A stretch of 64,000 bases of DNA from Syncephalis plumigaleata (lineage: Eukaryota; Zoopagomycota; Zoopagomycetes; Zoopagales; Piptocephalidaceae): the NCBI GenBank assembly GCA_025201365.1, contig JAIXMF010000018.1:310001-374000 (forward strand), written 5' to 3'. Both the position numbers and the translations under genes were made by a program. Shown here in pieces: positions 27,813-39,195 of the stretch. Within the stretch, counting starts at the first letter, position 1; every line of letters starts with the position of its first letter. The notes below the pieces were generated by a model. It saw only the letters and a list, made by a program, of their open reading frames with translations. It was not told the DNA's origin and made no database searches.

Positions 27813-28708
27813 ATATAATGAATAATAGACATTATCTGTCATGTATATTAATGGCTCTTATGTTATATAGACACAAACTATGACCAACGATTTAAAACAA
27901 GCACTAATGACACCTCGTTCCGTATTCCCTAATCAACCACCTGCTGCTCATTATCCAGCAGCACAACCACAACCACAACAGCCACAACAAGCACAGCCAC
28001 AGCCACCACAGCCAACTACACCCGCTGTTGCAAATGACATTTACCCTAATCGTACTGAATCTAATCCGGCTGTTAAAATCTAGAAGAGGCTATTGTTAAG
28101 GTAATGATAATATATATATATTACAGCTATTATTGCATACTAAATGATCTACACTTTATTTAGGCGTTAGAATCGAAACAACCAGCCATGCTAGAACTAC
28201 TTATGCAACAACTCAATCCAACAGCAGTATTCCCTGCTCATCAACCTACCACGTTATCTCAACCGATTGTACTTGCTCTACTGCATCAATTAGGACTAGA
28301 TATTCAGCAATGTTCACTACCTCAACAGCAACAACGATTCCTATGGATTCAAATGCGTTGAATCACTTGAATGTAAAGGTACGTGTCATCATCATATCCT
28401 ATATAAATAAGTGGATTCTGTTTAGCTAATATTACCATTCTTGATAGGATAACATTATTAGCGAGCATTGCAGTCGATTACTACCAGAACTTGAAGATCG
28501 TGTAAAACGAGCTTATTACGCTATTGTCGCCGAGTTAGGCGTATCTCACCCGGCAGCAACTGTACCTAACGCGGTATTACGACGTTTAAATCAACTGGTA
28601 CAACTATCCACCAGCTCTGGTCTAACCATTCAACATAGAGCTATATCACTACGCATTTCTCTTCTCTTCTCTCCTCTCCTCTTCTCACCCACCCTCAATA
28701 CGGCATAG
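24113..28708 (+). CDS. EDC4: Enhancer of mRNA-decapping protein 4 (EDC4/Ge-1/Varicose)
   Basis: Ge-1 scaffolds Dcp1-Dcp2 decapping in P bodies. ATG 24113 (MDPSVSAQPTAST). The N-terminal third is disordered, with repeated short leucine motifs (TALLLDLLRG, ASLLNVLHQ) and a Q tract at about 24707-24747. A WD40 domain follows: IGNTVAATKTLIAYAIKDGKFRVI, a repeat ending RLVTVGVDHRLCVWQF, a repeat ending VLACAADRSHLLVFNL, and GDEIITASEDGTVRLWRI. Downstream are a coiled region (NVVSRMGKLLNKELLKR, then a Glu/Arg-rich helix) and helical blocks up to 27640. After a Pro/Gln linker come small exons with the alpha-helical C-terminal domain (LLMQQLNPTAVF, LALLHQLGLDIQQC, LEDRVKRAYYAIVAELGV). About ten short introns. 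A one-base offset occurs near 26000. The stop at 28708 lies after a pyrimidine tract, so the true C-terminus may be slightly earlier. Confidence 0.92.
27781..27810. repeat. (AT)n microsatellite in an EDC4 intron
   Basis: Thirty bases of AT alternation just after a donor site (GTAAGC) in the C-terminal half of EDC4. Confidence 0.95.
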
Positions 28709-28906
28709 GATGATTTTAGATTTATATACACGTATACACTGGAATAATCATGATAATAATAATAGCAATAGCAATAGCACAAAATGATCAATGCTAGTCA
28801 AAAGTGTATACATGTGTATAATAGAACATTGATGACTAGGAGATCTTTGTTAAGATTCTATATGAATTTGCTTTTGTTTATTTGTATAATGTAAGACTAG
28901 CAATGT

Positions 28907-29489
28907 CTATCCCAATTTTGAGGTAACATCACCATCATTGAGTAGGTCGAGTAGTTCCTCGTCAGTGGGTGGTCTCACTCTTTCATCGTGAATCATTCTA
29001 ATAGCACATTCGTGACATTCAATGTAAATACACGCGTAATCTATTAAATAAATACATGCAAGTAACCGCTTACCGTGGATCGATGGCAGGTCCATTCGAT
29101 AGATCATCATTATCGGCCGATGTCTTTGCCTCGATGATATATGATTATCGCAGTGCGGGCAATACTCGTCTACCTCTTCGTAGTCACTAATAAGAAAGTA
29201 CAAGTATTATTATCAGCGAAGGTGTTCAACTTACTAATCTATAAAAGCAAGATGAGACACTTACCGTAGATCTTTACGGAATACTTTACGGCACTTTTTA
29301 CAGGCAAACACCATTTCTATCGTCTTACGCAATTCATGATCAGTACTTTCGGCATGACATTGCGGACAGTCAAACCAGCGTTTACAGCAAGGTGAACGAA
29401 TTGACACCTGTATTGTTAATATGTCAATATATGCATACGTGTTCCAGTATTACTATAATTACCTGTGCATTAAGTATATGTTTACACAT
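28907..29489 (-). CDS. CHY-type zinc-finger protein (fungal, C-terminal zinc ribbons)
   Basis: The first exon is tiny (29489-29463, MCKHILNAQ) and joins 29407-29275, reading VSIRSPCCKRWFDCPQCHAE then IEMVFACKKCKKVFRKDLR. The third exon gives DYEEVDEYCPHCDN, and the last ends LLDLLNDGDVTSKLG. The three CxxC or CC-x5-CxxC knuckles in this order match the fungal CHY zinc-finger proteins of about 150 residues. Relatives include yeast Hot13, a mitochondrial intermembrane-space protein. The role of this short form is not established, so I give none. A one-base offset near 29142 hides the segment YIIEAKTSADNDD, which is standard in the family. Confidence 0.85.
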
Positions 29490-29847
29490 GTTTAATAAAC
29501 TAGTTAGATTCAATAGTAGAACTCGAGTGAATCAATAGATATAGATGAAAGATAATAATAAGAAAGAAATAGAAGAGTGAGGAGTGAGAATGAGATGACA
29601 TGCATACGCGACTTCATCTCTCTATTTCTTACATTTACGATGGCATCGATTTAGATGTGCGTTATTTATGCTGGTATCACTCACATTTTATTGGTCCTCT
29701 ATTTTTACTTATTGCTTCTTGTTCCTCTTCTTGCTTCATCGCCGCTTGGTTTGTGCAAATTTGTCGTGTAGTCTACCAGCAGCTTCACTGTCTTCATCTT
29801 GTTTTCTATTCAGTTTATCGATTACTCTCTATTATAATAGAGTCAGT

Positions 29848-30861
29848 ATGAGAGTTCCGTTCAGGTCTCAATCCTCGTCGAATGGCGTGTCCACTGGACC
29901 GTCCGATATTATGGACGATGCGTGTAATTTTTGCTCACTAACAAAGAAGCAACGTCTCTACGGCTGGGGTATATGCTTTATCGTTGGCTTCGTGATTACT
30001 ATTCTTGTAAGTAGTTAATAAAAGTAAAAGACTACTGCTATCGCGTTACTAACTGTGATAATCTCATGTATGTATCCATGTATGTATATATGATGGTTGA
30101 TATGGTGCTGTTGATGACATTATCCTCGATTAATTACTAAATCTAGTCGACATTATCACTTGCTACACTTAATTTCACGGGATTTGCCATATTATACACG
30201 CTAGGCAATGTCATTTCATTGTGCAGGTAAGCAATCATCATGACTATTCCTCCTAGAAGAAAGGGCAGAAATACTAAATCGATTGAGGAATGGCACTAAT
30301 TCATTCGTGTATTATCATTGCATTGAATTATAGCACGGGCTTCCTGATTGGTCCTATGCGTCAACTGAAGACAATGTTCGCGAAAGGTAAGTGGAGACTG
30401 CAGTAGAAACAGCAATGTTACTACTTGTTAATCCTTCTTTCTTTTAGTACGTGTGGTGGCTACCATCATCTATATAGTGGCACTAGTGGGCACTCTACTT
30501 GTGGCTATTGTGGTAAGAGTGAACAAACAAACAAACAAAAAAAAAAACATAGGAATAAGTAATGGTTACACTGTAACACTGACATGTTTTGCATATTATA
30601 GTTGAAGAGTGTGATATTAACCATTATCATGTGTATTATTCAATTCTGTGCTCTGTTCTGGTATTGGTAAGTGAACAATGTTGCATGCTGCATTCATTAG
30701 CTACTTACTAATTGTGACATGTAGTGCGAGTTACATTCCTTATGCTCGGTAATATAGTATACTATTTGATTATAGAGTGCTACGTTAATCATACTAACAA
30801 TACTGCTAATAGAGCAATTATTCGCAAGACAGTGGGTGGCACGACATCCAACTTGGTATAG
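29848..30861 (+). CDS. SFT2: SFT2-like vesicle transport protein
   Basis: Sft2/SFT2D proteins are four-helix Golgi membrane proteins that help endosome-derived vesicles fuse with the Golgi. ATG 29848 (MRVPFRSQSSSNG) opens a Ser-rich cytosolic tail. Then come FCSLTKKQRLYGWGICFIVGF (helix 1), a second helix ending FAILYTLGNVISLCS, the signature loop GFLIGPMRQLKTMFAK, helix 3 (VRVVATIIYIVALVGTLL) and helix 4 with IIQFCALFWYC. The C-terminal exons give ASYIPYARAIIRKTVGG and a stop at 30859-30861. Six short introns fall between or within the membrane segments. Size, order and motifs fit the family throughout, and no frame break is needed. Confidence 0.95.
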
Positions 30862-31153
30862 CTTGATAGTTACTACTACTACTACTAGCCAAGGGATCAT
30901 CAAAGCGATATCGTTTATATGTTATGGTCATGGATTGAGATGGCATTACTATTAGCATATCAACCATTATAGTGAATAGATCGATCGTTGTTATTAGTTC
31001 AATAGGTTTAATGATGATGACGAGGAAGAGGAAGAGAGCAAACATGGAATATATGTGTATGTTCTTGTATGTGTGCAGTGAAAGTTTAATAAAGTATTGC
31101 AGTTTAATAATTGATTACATAAGAATAGCTGTTATCGGTTTGTTAGACGAATG

Positions 31154-31896
31154 TTATATTTCATAACGACGAAACTGTTCCAATAATCGATCTGATTCAG
31201 ATGATACTGACGTGATAGGGCGACTATTACTATTACTACTACTTTTTACCGCTATATCCTCGTGAGCTTTATTGTCCAAAGTCGGTTGAGTAGACGTTTG
31301 TCGCCAGTGTACCGACTAAATACACAAAGGTATCGATTAAGTAGATATTATCATCAAATTGATAGGTACGTATATCATTCTCGACTTACCTGAGATTGTT
31401 CACTCATTGTACGCCAACGAGCAAATGAAATAGCTAGACCACTTCCACGCCATCGATCATACTTTGCTCGTTCACCCTCGTCGCTTAGTATCTCGTAGGC
31501 AATCGATAATCGTTCAAATTCTTGGCGAGCTATAGATTGGTACATGATAATGACATTTAGGAAAAGTAAGGAGCGGCAAATCATCGTAGTAACGTATATG
31601 AAGGTTGATTCAACGTACCTGCATCGATATTAGGCGGATTTCGATCAGGATGACAAGCAAGTACCCGTTGACGATATTCCGTGGCTATTTGTTGCGGCTA
31701 CCATTATCATTCATGCAAGTATAACGATAATAGAAAGCAATAAGGAAAGAGAAGAAGAAGGAAGGTATTAGGTGCGCTTCAATAAACGCACTATTCTACT
31801 TACAGTACTGATTGGTGCACAGCCTAGAATGCCGTATAAATCGTCGTATAGGTCAGGCTCACGCTTGAACTCTTTTAATATCTCGTCGATATTCAT
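31154..31896 (-). CDS. DNAJC12-like J-domain protein
   Basis: ATG 31896 (MNIDEILKEFKREP). Four exons encode a J domain followed by a short tail. The domain reads LYDDLYGILGCAPIST, IATEYRQRVLACHPDRNPP (HPD motif, which stimulates Hsp70 ATPase) and FERLSIAYEILSDEGERAKYD. Directly after it is RWRGSGLAISFARWRTMSEQSQ and, over an intron, VHWRQ. The order J domain, Y(D)xWRxS, FxxWxxM and then HW is the hallmark of DNAJC12. The tail of about 40 residues is Ser-rich and ends FRRYEI. DNAJC12 is a specialised co-chaperone, known in animals for aromatic amino acid hydroxylases; a fungal client is unknown. Identity to the DNAJC12 type is inferred from motifs but looks strong. Confidence 0.88.
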
Positions 31897-32249
31897 CGTA
31901 TAGGTATGATATATATATAATATACGAATTGCAAACAGTCCACTAATTAGGTCGAGTGAGGAGAATGACGTGTGCAAGGTGCAAATCTAAATCGTTTGCC
32001 TTTTATATTGTTTAAATTTAGGAGAGAGGCATGATGACGTAGTATTCAAGTTACAAATCATCGTCACTTTATTAGACAATGCTCTATTCGATATTATTCT
32101 GGCATTAATCGTGTATCCTATAATCGAGCTGTTGTTGTTTGCATCGCTGAGCATGCAGTGACCATATGATTTTGTGCATGCAACAGGACAACATTACTAG
32201 TCTTAATGCGCTACATGTATAAAGAAACACGCATATCATAATGAATTAT

Positions 32250-33907
32250 AATGATTTATTGATGCTTGTCATAATTCACCATACTCTTGTAATATTGACA
32301 GACGACTATCAAAGGGATTATATATCGTACCAACCATTGCATCAATTTCTAAATATTCTCCTGTATTTGATGCTATCAATTTGCGTATTATTCATTTGTA
32401 CTGATGTCTACAAGCAATCGATTGTATACGTGATTATGATCTCTTGTAATAAAAACATAGAGATCTCCAATAATATGTCTAGTGAAAGCTGTATCTGGTA
32501 TTTGTAATACTTGATCGTCATTGTAGGATAGGTCTGTCCATACTTTTGTTGATTTGGGATTAAATATTGAATAATCGCATCCAGCCTTAATAATGGAATG
32601 GGTATATGTTGGCCAGATATGGTGTGGCAATTACGTGGAGTATAGCTTTGACCATTGGATTCTACACTATGCATTATGTATGGATTATAATCAGGATGAC
32701 CACCAAATTCAATTATCATATACGAATCGTATGAATTACGTGCACATATTGATATAGTCGTTACCTCTTCAGGTAAATAAAACCAGCCACTTCGCAATTG
32801 TACAACAGGATTATTGCTCGAGAACTCGTATAGTGCCCATTCAATACGATCCACATCATCATCATCATCATAATCGACGACTAGTCTTGCCATATATACT
32901 ATTGCTGTATCATTGGTTGTTTTGTAGAAACATGTCGTACCCCATTTATCATCAATGCTTCCTGGACACATGACACTACTCTCTATATCGAATACCATTA
33001 TATCGTCTGAATCCATTAATGATTAGTACTAGTTATATTGCATCATTGTATAGTTACTATGCTTACAAATAGGCGAGAATGGATATGCTTCTCGTAATCT
33101 ATTTACTAATAATACCCAGTTCCCCTCGATTGTCTCCACTTCATATGGTGCTGGAACATCGAATGTAGTGAGAAGACCACCATCTTTGCGAGAAAGTATT
33201 TTTACATTATAGTTGGTATCGTTTCCAATTGCATAAGGAGAAACGGCTATATAATGACCACCCGAGACATAATTGTACTTGGCTTCATTACTAATATCTA
33301 GCAAAAAAATGTTTGGCGATGTGGAGAATGTACAGTTATGCACAGTATTGCTGCTTGATCTAAGATTCGAATGCGGTAGATATTCTGAAATATAACTATG
33401 AATCGGTGTTCCGTCTGAACGATTTTGTTGTGCGATAATTACACGATTATCATTACCATATCTGCGGTACCATACTCCATCCTTATCAGCTGTCATATCG
33501 ATATGCGTTGTCTTGCATCGTCCATATCGCCAATTATTCTCGGTGCTTACTCGTCGACGATATGTGCTGTACCAGTCCACGTTCTCTAGTAGATCGGCTC
33601 GTTTATCCGATGTACATGGATTGTTGGCATCTGTGCGTATACACCATAATACGAAATCCATTTCTTTAACATAATAGGGTCCTGATAGGAAATCCCTATG
33701 GTATAGTGCTTGCCATAATACTGTATCATTTCGAATACTGCTTCTTAACGAGCGACAACATGTTGATAAAAGCAATAATTCAATATGACCAAGTAGACTA
33801 CGGAAGACACGCTGGTCATGAGATGGAAGACTATTTAGACAGTCTAGTAATCTACAAGACGAGTTGGGATTACTCGATATTTCAGTAGTAGTAGTAGTAG
33901 TAGACAT
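32250..33907 (-). pseudogene. F-box-like gene, copy B (C-terminus decayed)
   Basis: ATG 33907 (MSTTTTTTEISSNP). The first exon is 292 codons open and aligns with copy A from end to end, including the F-box-like block (LLSTCCRSLRSSIRNDTVLW) and the DLLENVDWYSTYRRRV segment. The 60-nt intron is conserved at 33007-33066 with the same GTAAGC, TACTAAT and TTCAG. After it the frame is open to about 32610, where one base is missing relative to copy A. The last part carries a second break (ISTNE then stop at 32388, where copy A reads ISTKEIIRK). Two independent losses in the last third suggest decay, although sequencing error could explain one of them. Confidence 0.65.
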
Positions 33908-33969
33908 AGTGGAATGGAATAAGAAAGGCGATAAGGGATAGAGAAATACGATGACGTTATTTTAATCAG

Positions 33970-34382
33970 AATACACAAATAAAGCATACACAAGTGTGGA
34001 TAATAATGAAGCATGGTGTTCAAGTCATTCTAATTGACGAGATATCCTACTGTCACTTGTCATGTCTTCTTAATATAAGTACAATCTATTACAATATACT
34101 CATTCATTATTCTATGAGATGCACACATCAGAATTGTAAAGATGACATGAATGGTAAAGGATTCGAGTATTGTGTATGGAATCGGGATATGGCAGCATGT
34201 CTGACTTTATTCAGATTATTCTCAGTCTTTGCAATGGAAATGGTGTTCCAACACAACTACATCAAGTGCCATTACTTCTAAACGTTCAAGAAATGAAGGA
34301 CAACAACAAACAACTTATCCGTGATTGTTATGGCTACTCACATAAGCTACGTATTATCATAACTATTATTTATTATCACTAA
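33970..34382 (+). mobile_element. Fanzor/TnpB-like nuclease 3'-end remnant (copy B)
   Basis: A plus-strand frame at 33994-34281 contains LIDE (residues 13-16), a Cys pair C20/C24, a second pair in MRCTHQNC (C43/C48) and VWNRDMAACL (residues 61-70). The order DE, CxxC-like, CxxxxC, then WNRD-x-(N/A)A is that of the zinc ribbon and RuvC-III segment at the C-terminus of eukaryotic TnpB homologues (Fanzor), where the Asp of NRD is catalytic. In the next frame the family-typical trailing helix follows (IQIILSLCNGNGVPTQL, from about 34205), so this copy is not one open frame. Nothing resembling the N-terminal two thirds is present. I read it as a fossil fragment of a transposon-associated nuclease. 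The call rests on motif recognition only. Confidence 0.6.
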
Positions 34383-34448
34383 TTGTAATATATGATATCG
34401 TGGTCCTTAACGCTACCATCATCTCGATGCTGTATCCCGCTACGTAGA

Positions 34449-36480
34449 CTATTGCTGCCCGCATTGCACACCTCCTCCCATGCCATAGTCCATCTCTTCT
34501 TCTTCATCAGTGTACATGTCTTCATCTTCTGCTTCCTGTGATTCCGCCTGTATAGATATAAATATAAACAATTAGACAATCATATATATTGTTGATTTCA
34601 TCATTGAATAAAAGCAACGCTCGCTTACCTCCGCTGAACAATCCTCCAGTTGACAGTCCTCCAAATGTTCAGGTGTTTCCGAACATACAGGTGGACGTGC
34701 TGGTAGCATCGATTCCAGCAACTAAATTGATAATAATAATACTTTAGTTCATCTCTACCTCGTAATAAATCGTCGTTTCATATCACATTACCTTAGCATT
34801 ATCTGGTGTCATCCAGCCGGATTCAGGGAATTGCACAAAGAAGCGTATATATAAATTGCCCTTGTAAAATGGTTGTCGATATTCTGGCATGCCCTCGTTC
34901 TTTATACATTTTACATCACCTAGCAATGAGATGTTAACATGTCTATACACGTAATCCGGTGACTAATCAAATGTTTACTCTATATCTATACAACCTACCT
35001 GGTCGGATTATTTGTCCTGGTGATTGTGTTACGGCAATGCCACGACCATCCAAGTGAACTAGTAGCACTTTACTGAATCCACATAATGCCTCCGTTAATG
35101 TGACAGTGACTTCCGTCCATAGATCGCGTCCTCGTCTTTCCATACGCTCGTGTGGCTTTTGTTCCAGTATAAAAGTGACATCACCAGCGGGTATACCGGG
35201 ATGTTGAGATGCCTGACCTGCTAACACGACCCGCTGCCCTTCTCGCATGCCTTTATCCACGTGTACTTCAAGCTTTCTTGTCGCTTTGACTACACCTTGT
35301 CCGTTGCACTTTTCGCAACGATCCTTCTCCAGTAGAATCTTACCCTCGCCACGACCTAGTATCAATACTTATTAGCATTATCCTAATATTCCATCTTCTA
35401 TATATATATATGTAGCATTACATTTTCTACAAGTGGAGCGTACTCGTTGCACCATTGAACCCATACGATGCTCCTTGTAGATTGTACCGGTGCCTTTACA
35501 CGGTTTACATGGACGTGGTCCTCGTTTGCCTCCCTTGCTATTAATGACAATTCAGTAATACTATTATAGGTGAATACCAACTATCGACTGTCCGGCTACT
35601 TACCCAGAGCAAGTACCGCATACTTCCGTTCGTTCAATAGGTATGTGTTTTGTAGTGCCATTGTACAAATCCTCTAGTGTAACTTCTAGCGGAAGTTGTA
35701 CACTCTCTCCACGAGTAGGCTGACGCGCTCGTTTTGCTATTACGCGCATTTATGTCATTGCCATTATCATTAGCATTATTGTCAAGTTCATACTAGTTTA
35801 GCATGACTACACTTACATCGACGCTGTTGACCCGAGAATCCGGCAAAATCGTCAAACATATCGTAACCATCGTCTTGATCCATGAACTGCGCTCCAAACA
35901 TATTGGCAAAGAAATCCATCGAGGGATCTCCATGTCCATTACCGAAACCAAAGCCGAAATTATCGCCATTAGGCCCATCTGAACCGAATCGATCATAATT
36001 CTCTCTGGAATGAACGATAAGAAGGGGGCATCAATGAATAGTAACGTATACTTACTCACCTTTTCTCCGGATCACTTAGAATGTCATAAGCATGACTATA
36101 TTGAATCGTTATTATTTACTGCATATCATGATGTAACAATGCCAAACCTACCTGATTTCTTTGAACTAAAAGAGCGAATTAGTATAGTCGATATCAAATT
36201 GTCATTAAATGATAGCTACTTACTTTATCACCAGCATCAGGATTCTTATCAGGATGATATTGCATTGCCTACAAGCAGCGTCATTCATAACTGATTAGAC
36301 ATGTTGTTCTACCGTATAATACTCCTCTATCCTATACGAACCAATTTGCGATACGCCTAGTATATGTTCTGCATTAGTTGAACTTGTTCTACTCTCCCTT
36401 TTCTTGCTTACCTTCTTAATCGTCGTGGCGTCTGCCTGTCTATCCACACCAAGTATGGCATAATAGTCTTCCTCCGCCAT
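34449..36480 (-). CDS. YDJ1: Type A DnaJ/Hsp40 co-chaperone (Ydj1/DNAJA-like)
   Basis: ATG 36480 (MAEEDYYAILGVDRQAD). The J domain continues over a 15-nt exon (36342-36356, AYRKL) into AMQYHPDKNPDAGDK, giving the HPD motif. A Gly/Phe region with FANMFGAQFMD-like sequence is near 35880-35990. The Cys-rich zinc domain follows, with CKPCKGTG, CRKCGRGEG and CEKCNGQG. The substrate-binding C-domain includes VHVDKGMREGQRVVL, AGDVTFILEQKPHE and YKGNLYIRFFVQFP. The tail is acidic and ends GVQCGQQ, a CaaX box like that of yeast Ydj1, which is farnesylated and holds the protein on ER and mitochondrial membranes. About eight introns. Ydj1 delivers unfolded clients to cytosolic Hsp70. Identity is secure. 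Confidence 0.95.
36342..36356 (-). other. 15-nt micro-exon in the Ydj1 J domain
   Basis: On the minus strand GCGTATCGCAAATTG lies between an ACTAG acceptor and a GTTCGT donor. It supplies AYRKL between TIKK and AMQYHPDK, exactly filling helix II of the J domain. The flanking introns are 55 nt (36357-36411) and 73 nt (36269-36341). The donor GTTCGT is weaker than the usual GTAAGT. Confidence 0.8.
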
Positions 36481-37226
36481 GATGTCGTAGTTTCGGTGTC
36501 AGCACAGTAGACGATGATGCGTTCGTTAATCGACAAAATGAAGACAAGCGTAAGACAAAGAAATAAGAATCTAGGAGAATCTATTTCTTTCTTCTTTTTT
36601 TCGGAGTATTTGATAGCAATTTTTATTTACGATAGACTTGTTTCTCTGCTCCCTGAATTGTAATCACAGTTGAATTCACCCTATATCAATCTGTTGTTTT
36701 ATACTATAATAAATGGAACATACACGAATGCACTTGCAATTTACTAAGCAATAAAGAAGAACAAACATCTTTTATATACGCTAAACGCCGTGCAGCAATT
36801 GTACAATCCTCTCTTCAATCCTTCTATCAAAAATGACAATGGCTATTATCAACATCTCTATTGATTAACATTAAGTTTTGTTATCTTTATTCACAGTAAT
36901 CAATAAACACACGTATTACAAAGCCTTCTGTCTCTTTGTGGGTCCGCCAATCCGTGGTAATAAATCACACAAACACAATCATTGTTGCTCAGTGCAGTTT
37001 TCCTTTCTATCCATTTTACTTCACTTTCTCGAAATCGTTCCTTCGTTCGTCCCTTCGTCTATGTTGGTTGCGGTTCGTTTTTTGTGACCTGTCTATTGCT
37101 TCGATATCTATCTTGTTCGCTTGTAAAGAATCTACTGCTGCTATATTGACCAATCCTTGTTGCAACTCAAAAGAAAACAATGAGTAAAGCCGACTATGTA
37201 TTGGTAGGGCCATACGTATAGCCAGT
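36481..37226. promoter_or_regulatory. Divergent promoter region of Ydj1 and the DHHC gene
   Basis: About 750 bp between two divergent genes. A pyrimidine-rich tract (CTTTCTTCTTTTTTTCGG, about 36585-36603) lies near the Ydj1 start side. I searched for a canonical heat-shock element (repeated nGAAn) and saw no convincing triple. No coding exon seen. Confidence 0.4.
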
Positions 37227-38983
37227 ATGTTCCCGGTCTTCTTCTGTCTAGCACTTATTGGCTGGTCCTATTACGGATTCGCCATATCATTATGTAGTCA
37301 TCTTATTTGGCATGATTCAGCAGTACAGGGTAAGTGATATTGTCTAGTTGTTAGTCAGACGTATATACATGTGTATATTAGGAGTGTACAATGGTTACAT
37401 TTAATACTAACAATCATGCTAGGTGTTCTCTATCTGCTTATCTATCATCCAATACTAATTCTATTCACTACAAGCTTTATTCGATGTGTTCGCACTCATC
37501 CTGGTCGACCATCAAATCTTATGGTAAGTAGTCTGAATGACATTCGTATCTAGCCAATACTTAACAATTGCTATTTAGTCGATTAATGGAGATGAAGATG
37601 AAGATAAAGAAGACGATGCAACTGTAGGTGAATCAACCATCATCGACGCTGTACATGGACAAGTGTCTCGTTCTAGAGATACGGGAATGGAATTAGGACA
37701 CAGGGTTATCGATTATAGACAGCATTCGCGTACATCATCTGCCACAGAGGAAGATGACAATGACAATGGCAATGATGATGACACAACCCGTATTGACTTG
37801 TCAAACTTGAACAACGAATCTCGTATGCCTCTTATCACAACAGCAGCACCGCTTAATACCACATCCGTCAATTCAACGCTAATATCGTCATCTGGTAGTC
37901 GACAAGCATTGAGTAGTGTTATCACAGTTAAAGAAGATGGTCAACCGCGATTCTGTCGTAAATGTCAACTGAATAAGCCTGATCGAACTCATCATTGTAG
38001 CGTGTGTGGCGAGTAAGTACTCTTACCTAGTGGTGATATTACGTAGTCTGTTGATGAACACTATACTCATTACGTATAATTAGATGTATATTAAAAATGG
38101 ATCAGTAAGTATAATGAATTATTCACGTAGATACTAGTTATAATAACTCTTGTTATTGTCTACATTGACCACTTAGTCATTGTCCATGGTAAGTGTTTAC
38201 ATTACAATACAACACTGAATGTGTGATTATTAATAATCATCTTGATCAAACATTACTTAGGATTAACAATTGTGTTGGACATCGAAATCAAAAGTTCTTT
38301 TATTTATTTATATTCTGGGGTGCCATTTATACATCATTCGTTGGACTGGCCAGTATTCCACCTGTTTATAACGTTTTAATCAGTGATAATGTAACTGTTA
38401 CTGCAATGATAGTTGAATAATAATAATACTAATGATGAATATGTATTAATAATAGGGTTTACTTATATTGAACATCCACTGGTTATTCGTTGTACTATGC
38501 GGTTGTATATTTGGTTTGTGTCTAATGGGATTTGTCGGCTATCATAGCTATTTGCTTCTGACGAATCAGACTACCATTGAGACATTCCAACGCAATCGAT
38601 ATCGTCGACTGGGTGGTACGCTTCACTATAATCATCGTAATCGATTGAATCTATTCGATCTAGGTTGGCGGTAAGCGAGTAATATCTAGCGAATATTGCT
38701 ATTGTCTAGTAGTCTTCTCTAATCGTAATTGACATCTACATCTATTTATTCATCTATTTGTAGTGCTAATCTCTGTCAAGTATTGGGTCCAATACCGTTG
38801 TTATGGTTGATTCCAGTTCAAAATACGCAAGTATTACCTATGCTTTATTCATTATATACATATACACAATTGACTGACTGACTGACTGACTGATTGCTAC
38901 ATTATAGTCCTGGTGATGGATATGCATTCAAGCTAAACGAACGAGCCTATGAAGCTGTTAGCATTCATGAGATGCTTGTATAA
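37227..38983 (+). CDS. DHHC-type palmitoyltransferase
   Basis: ATG 37227 (MFPVFFCLALIGWSYYGF) opens the first membrane helix. A second helix precedes CVRTHPGRPS, then a Ser/Asp-rich insert of about 110 residues (37580-37930). The Cys-rich domain begins FCRKCQLNKPDRTHHCSVCG and continues over two micro-exons (38084-38104 and 38177-38188), giving [20 protein letters not shown]. The Cys of DHHC takes the acyl group before transfer to substrate proteins. Helices 3 and 4 follow (FFYLFIFWGAIYTSFVGL and LLILNIHWLFVVLCG). The TTxE-type motif (NQTTIE), the segment NLFDLGWRANLCQVLG and a short tail to the stop at 38981-38983 complete the family layout. An ATG at 37180 upstream is out of frame. The long acidic insert before the Cys domain is unusual. 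Ortholog (Pfa3, Pfa4 or Akr-less type) not decided. Confidence 0.92.
38177..38188 (+). other. 12-nt micro-exon encoding the core of the DHHC motif
   Basis: TCATTGTCCATG lies between a TTAG acceptor and a GTAAGT donor. It joins phase-correctly to GATCA upstream and GATTAAC downstream to give DHHCPWIN. The preceding exon (38084-38104) is only 21 nt. Skipping either one would delete or frame-break the catalytic Cys region. Confidence 0.85.
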
Positions 38984-39195
38984 CATGCAAATATATATAT
39001 ATATATATTATCATCGCTAGTGTTATTGATGATGATGATGATGATGGTAACTGCATATCAATATTGTCGTGTAATGTGGGATATGATTTATTGCTTTAAA
39101 CCCGAATAAACTATAGCAGTAGACTACTACTACTACTAGTACTACTACTGACACGCGAGTGAGGTAGCAATAACGCTATGCTATTTGCAAAGTAT

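Larger units (their letters stand above)
32230..34390. repeat. Dispersed F-box/Fanzor unit, copy B (inverted)
   Basis: Inverted relative to copies A and C. It holds the F-box gene on the minus strand and, beyond its start, the nuclease-like remnant on the plus strand. The outer end (AAGCTACGTATTATCATAAC then TATTATTT, about 34345-34375) is the reverse complement of the start of copies A and C. The other end is at the ATTTATTGATGC near 32255. The unit lies between two J-domain genes and reaches within about 70 bp of the Ydj1 stop codon. Confidence 0.8.

Noticed and set aside
33994-34281. Remnant in copy B taken as a functional 95-residue gene
   Set aside because: It lacks most of the nuclease, its expected downstream part is in another frame, and copies A and C are more degraded.
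36481-37226. Heat-shock element in front of the Ydj1-like gene
   Set aside because: Scattered GAA and TTC triplets are present but no well-spaced inverted triple.
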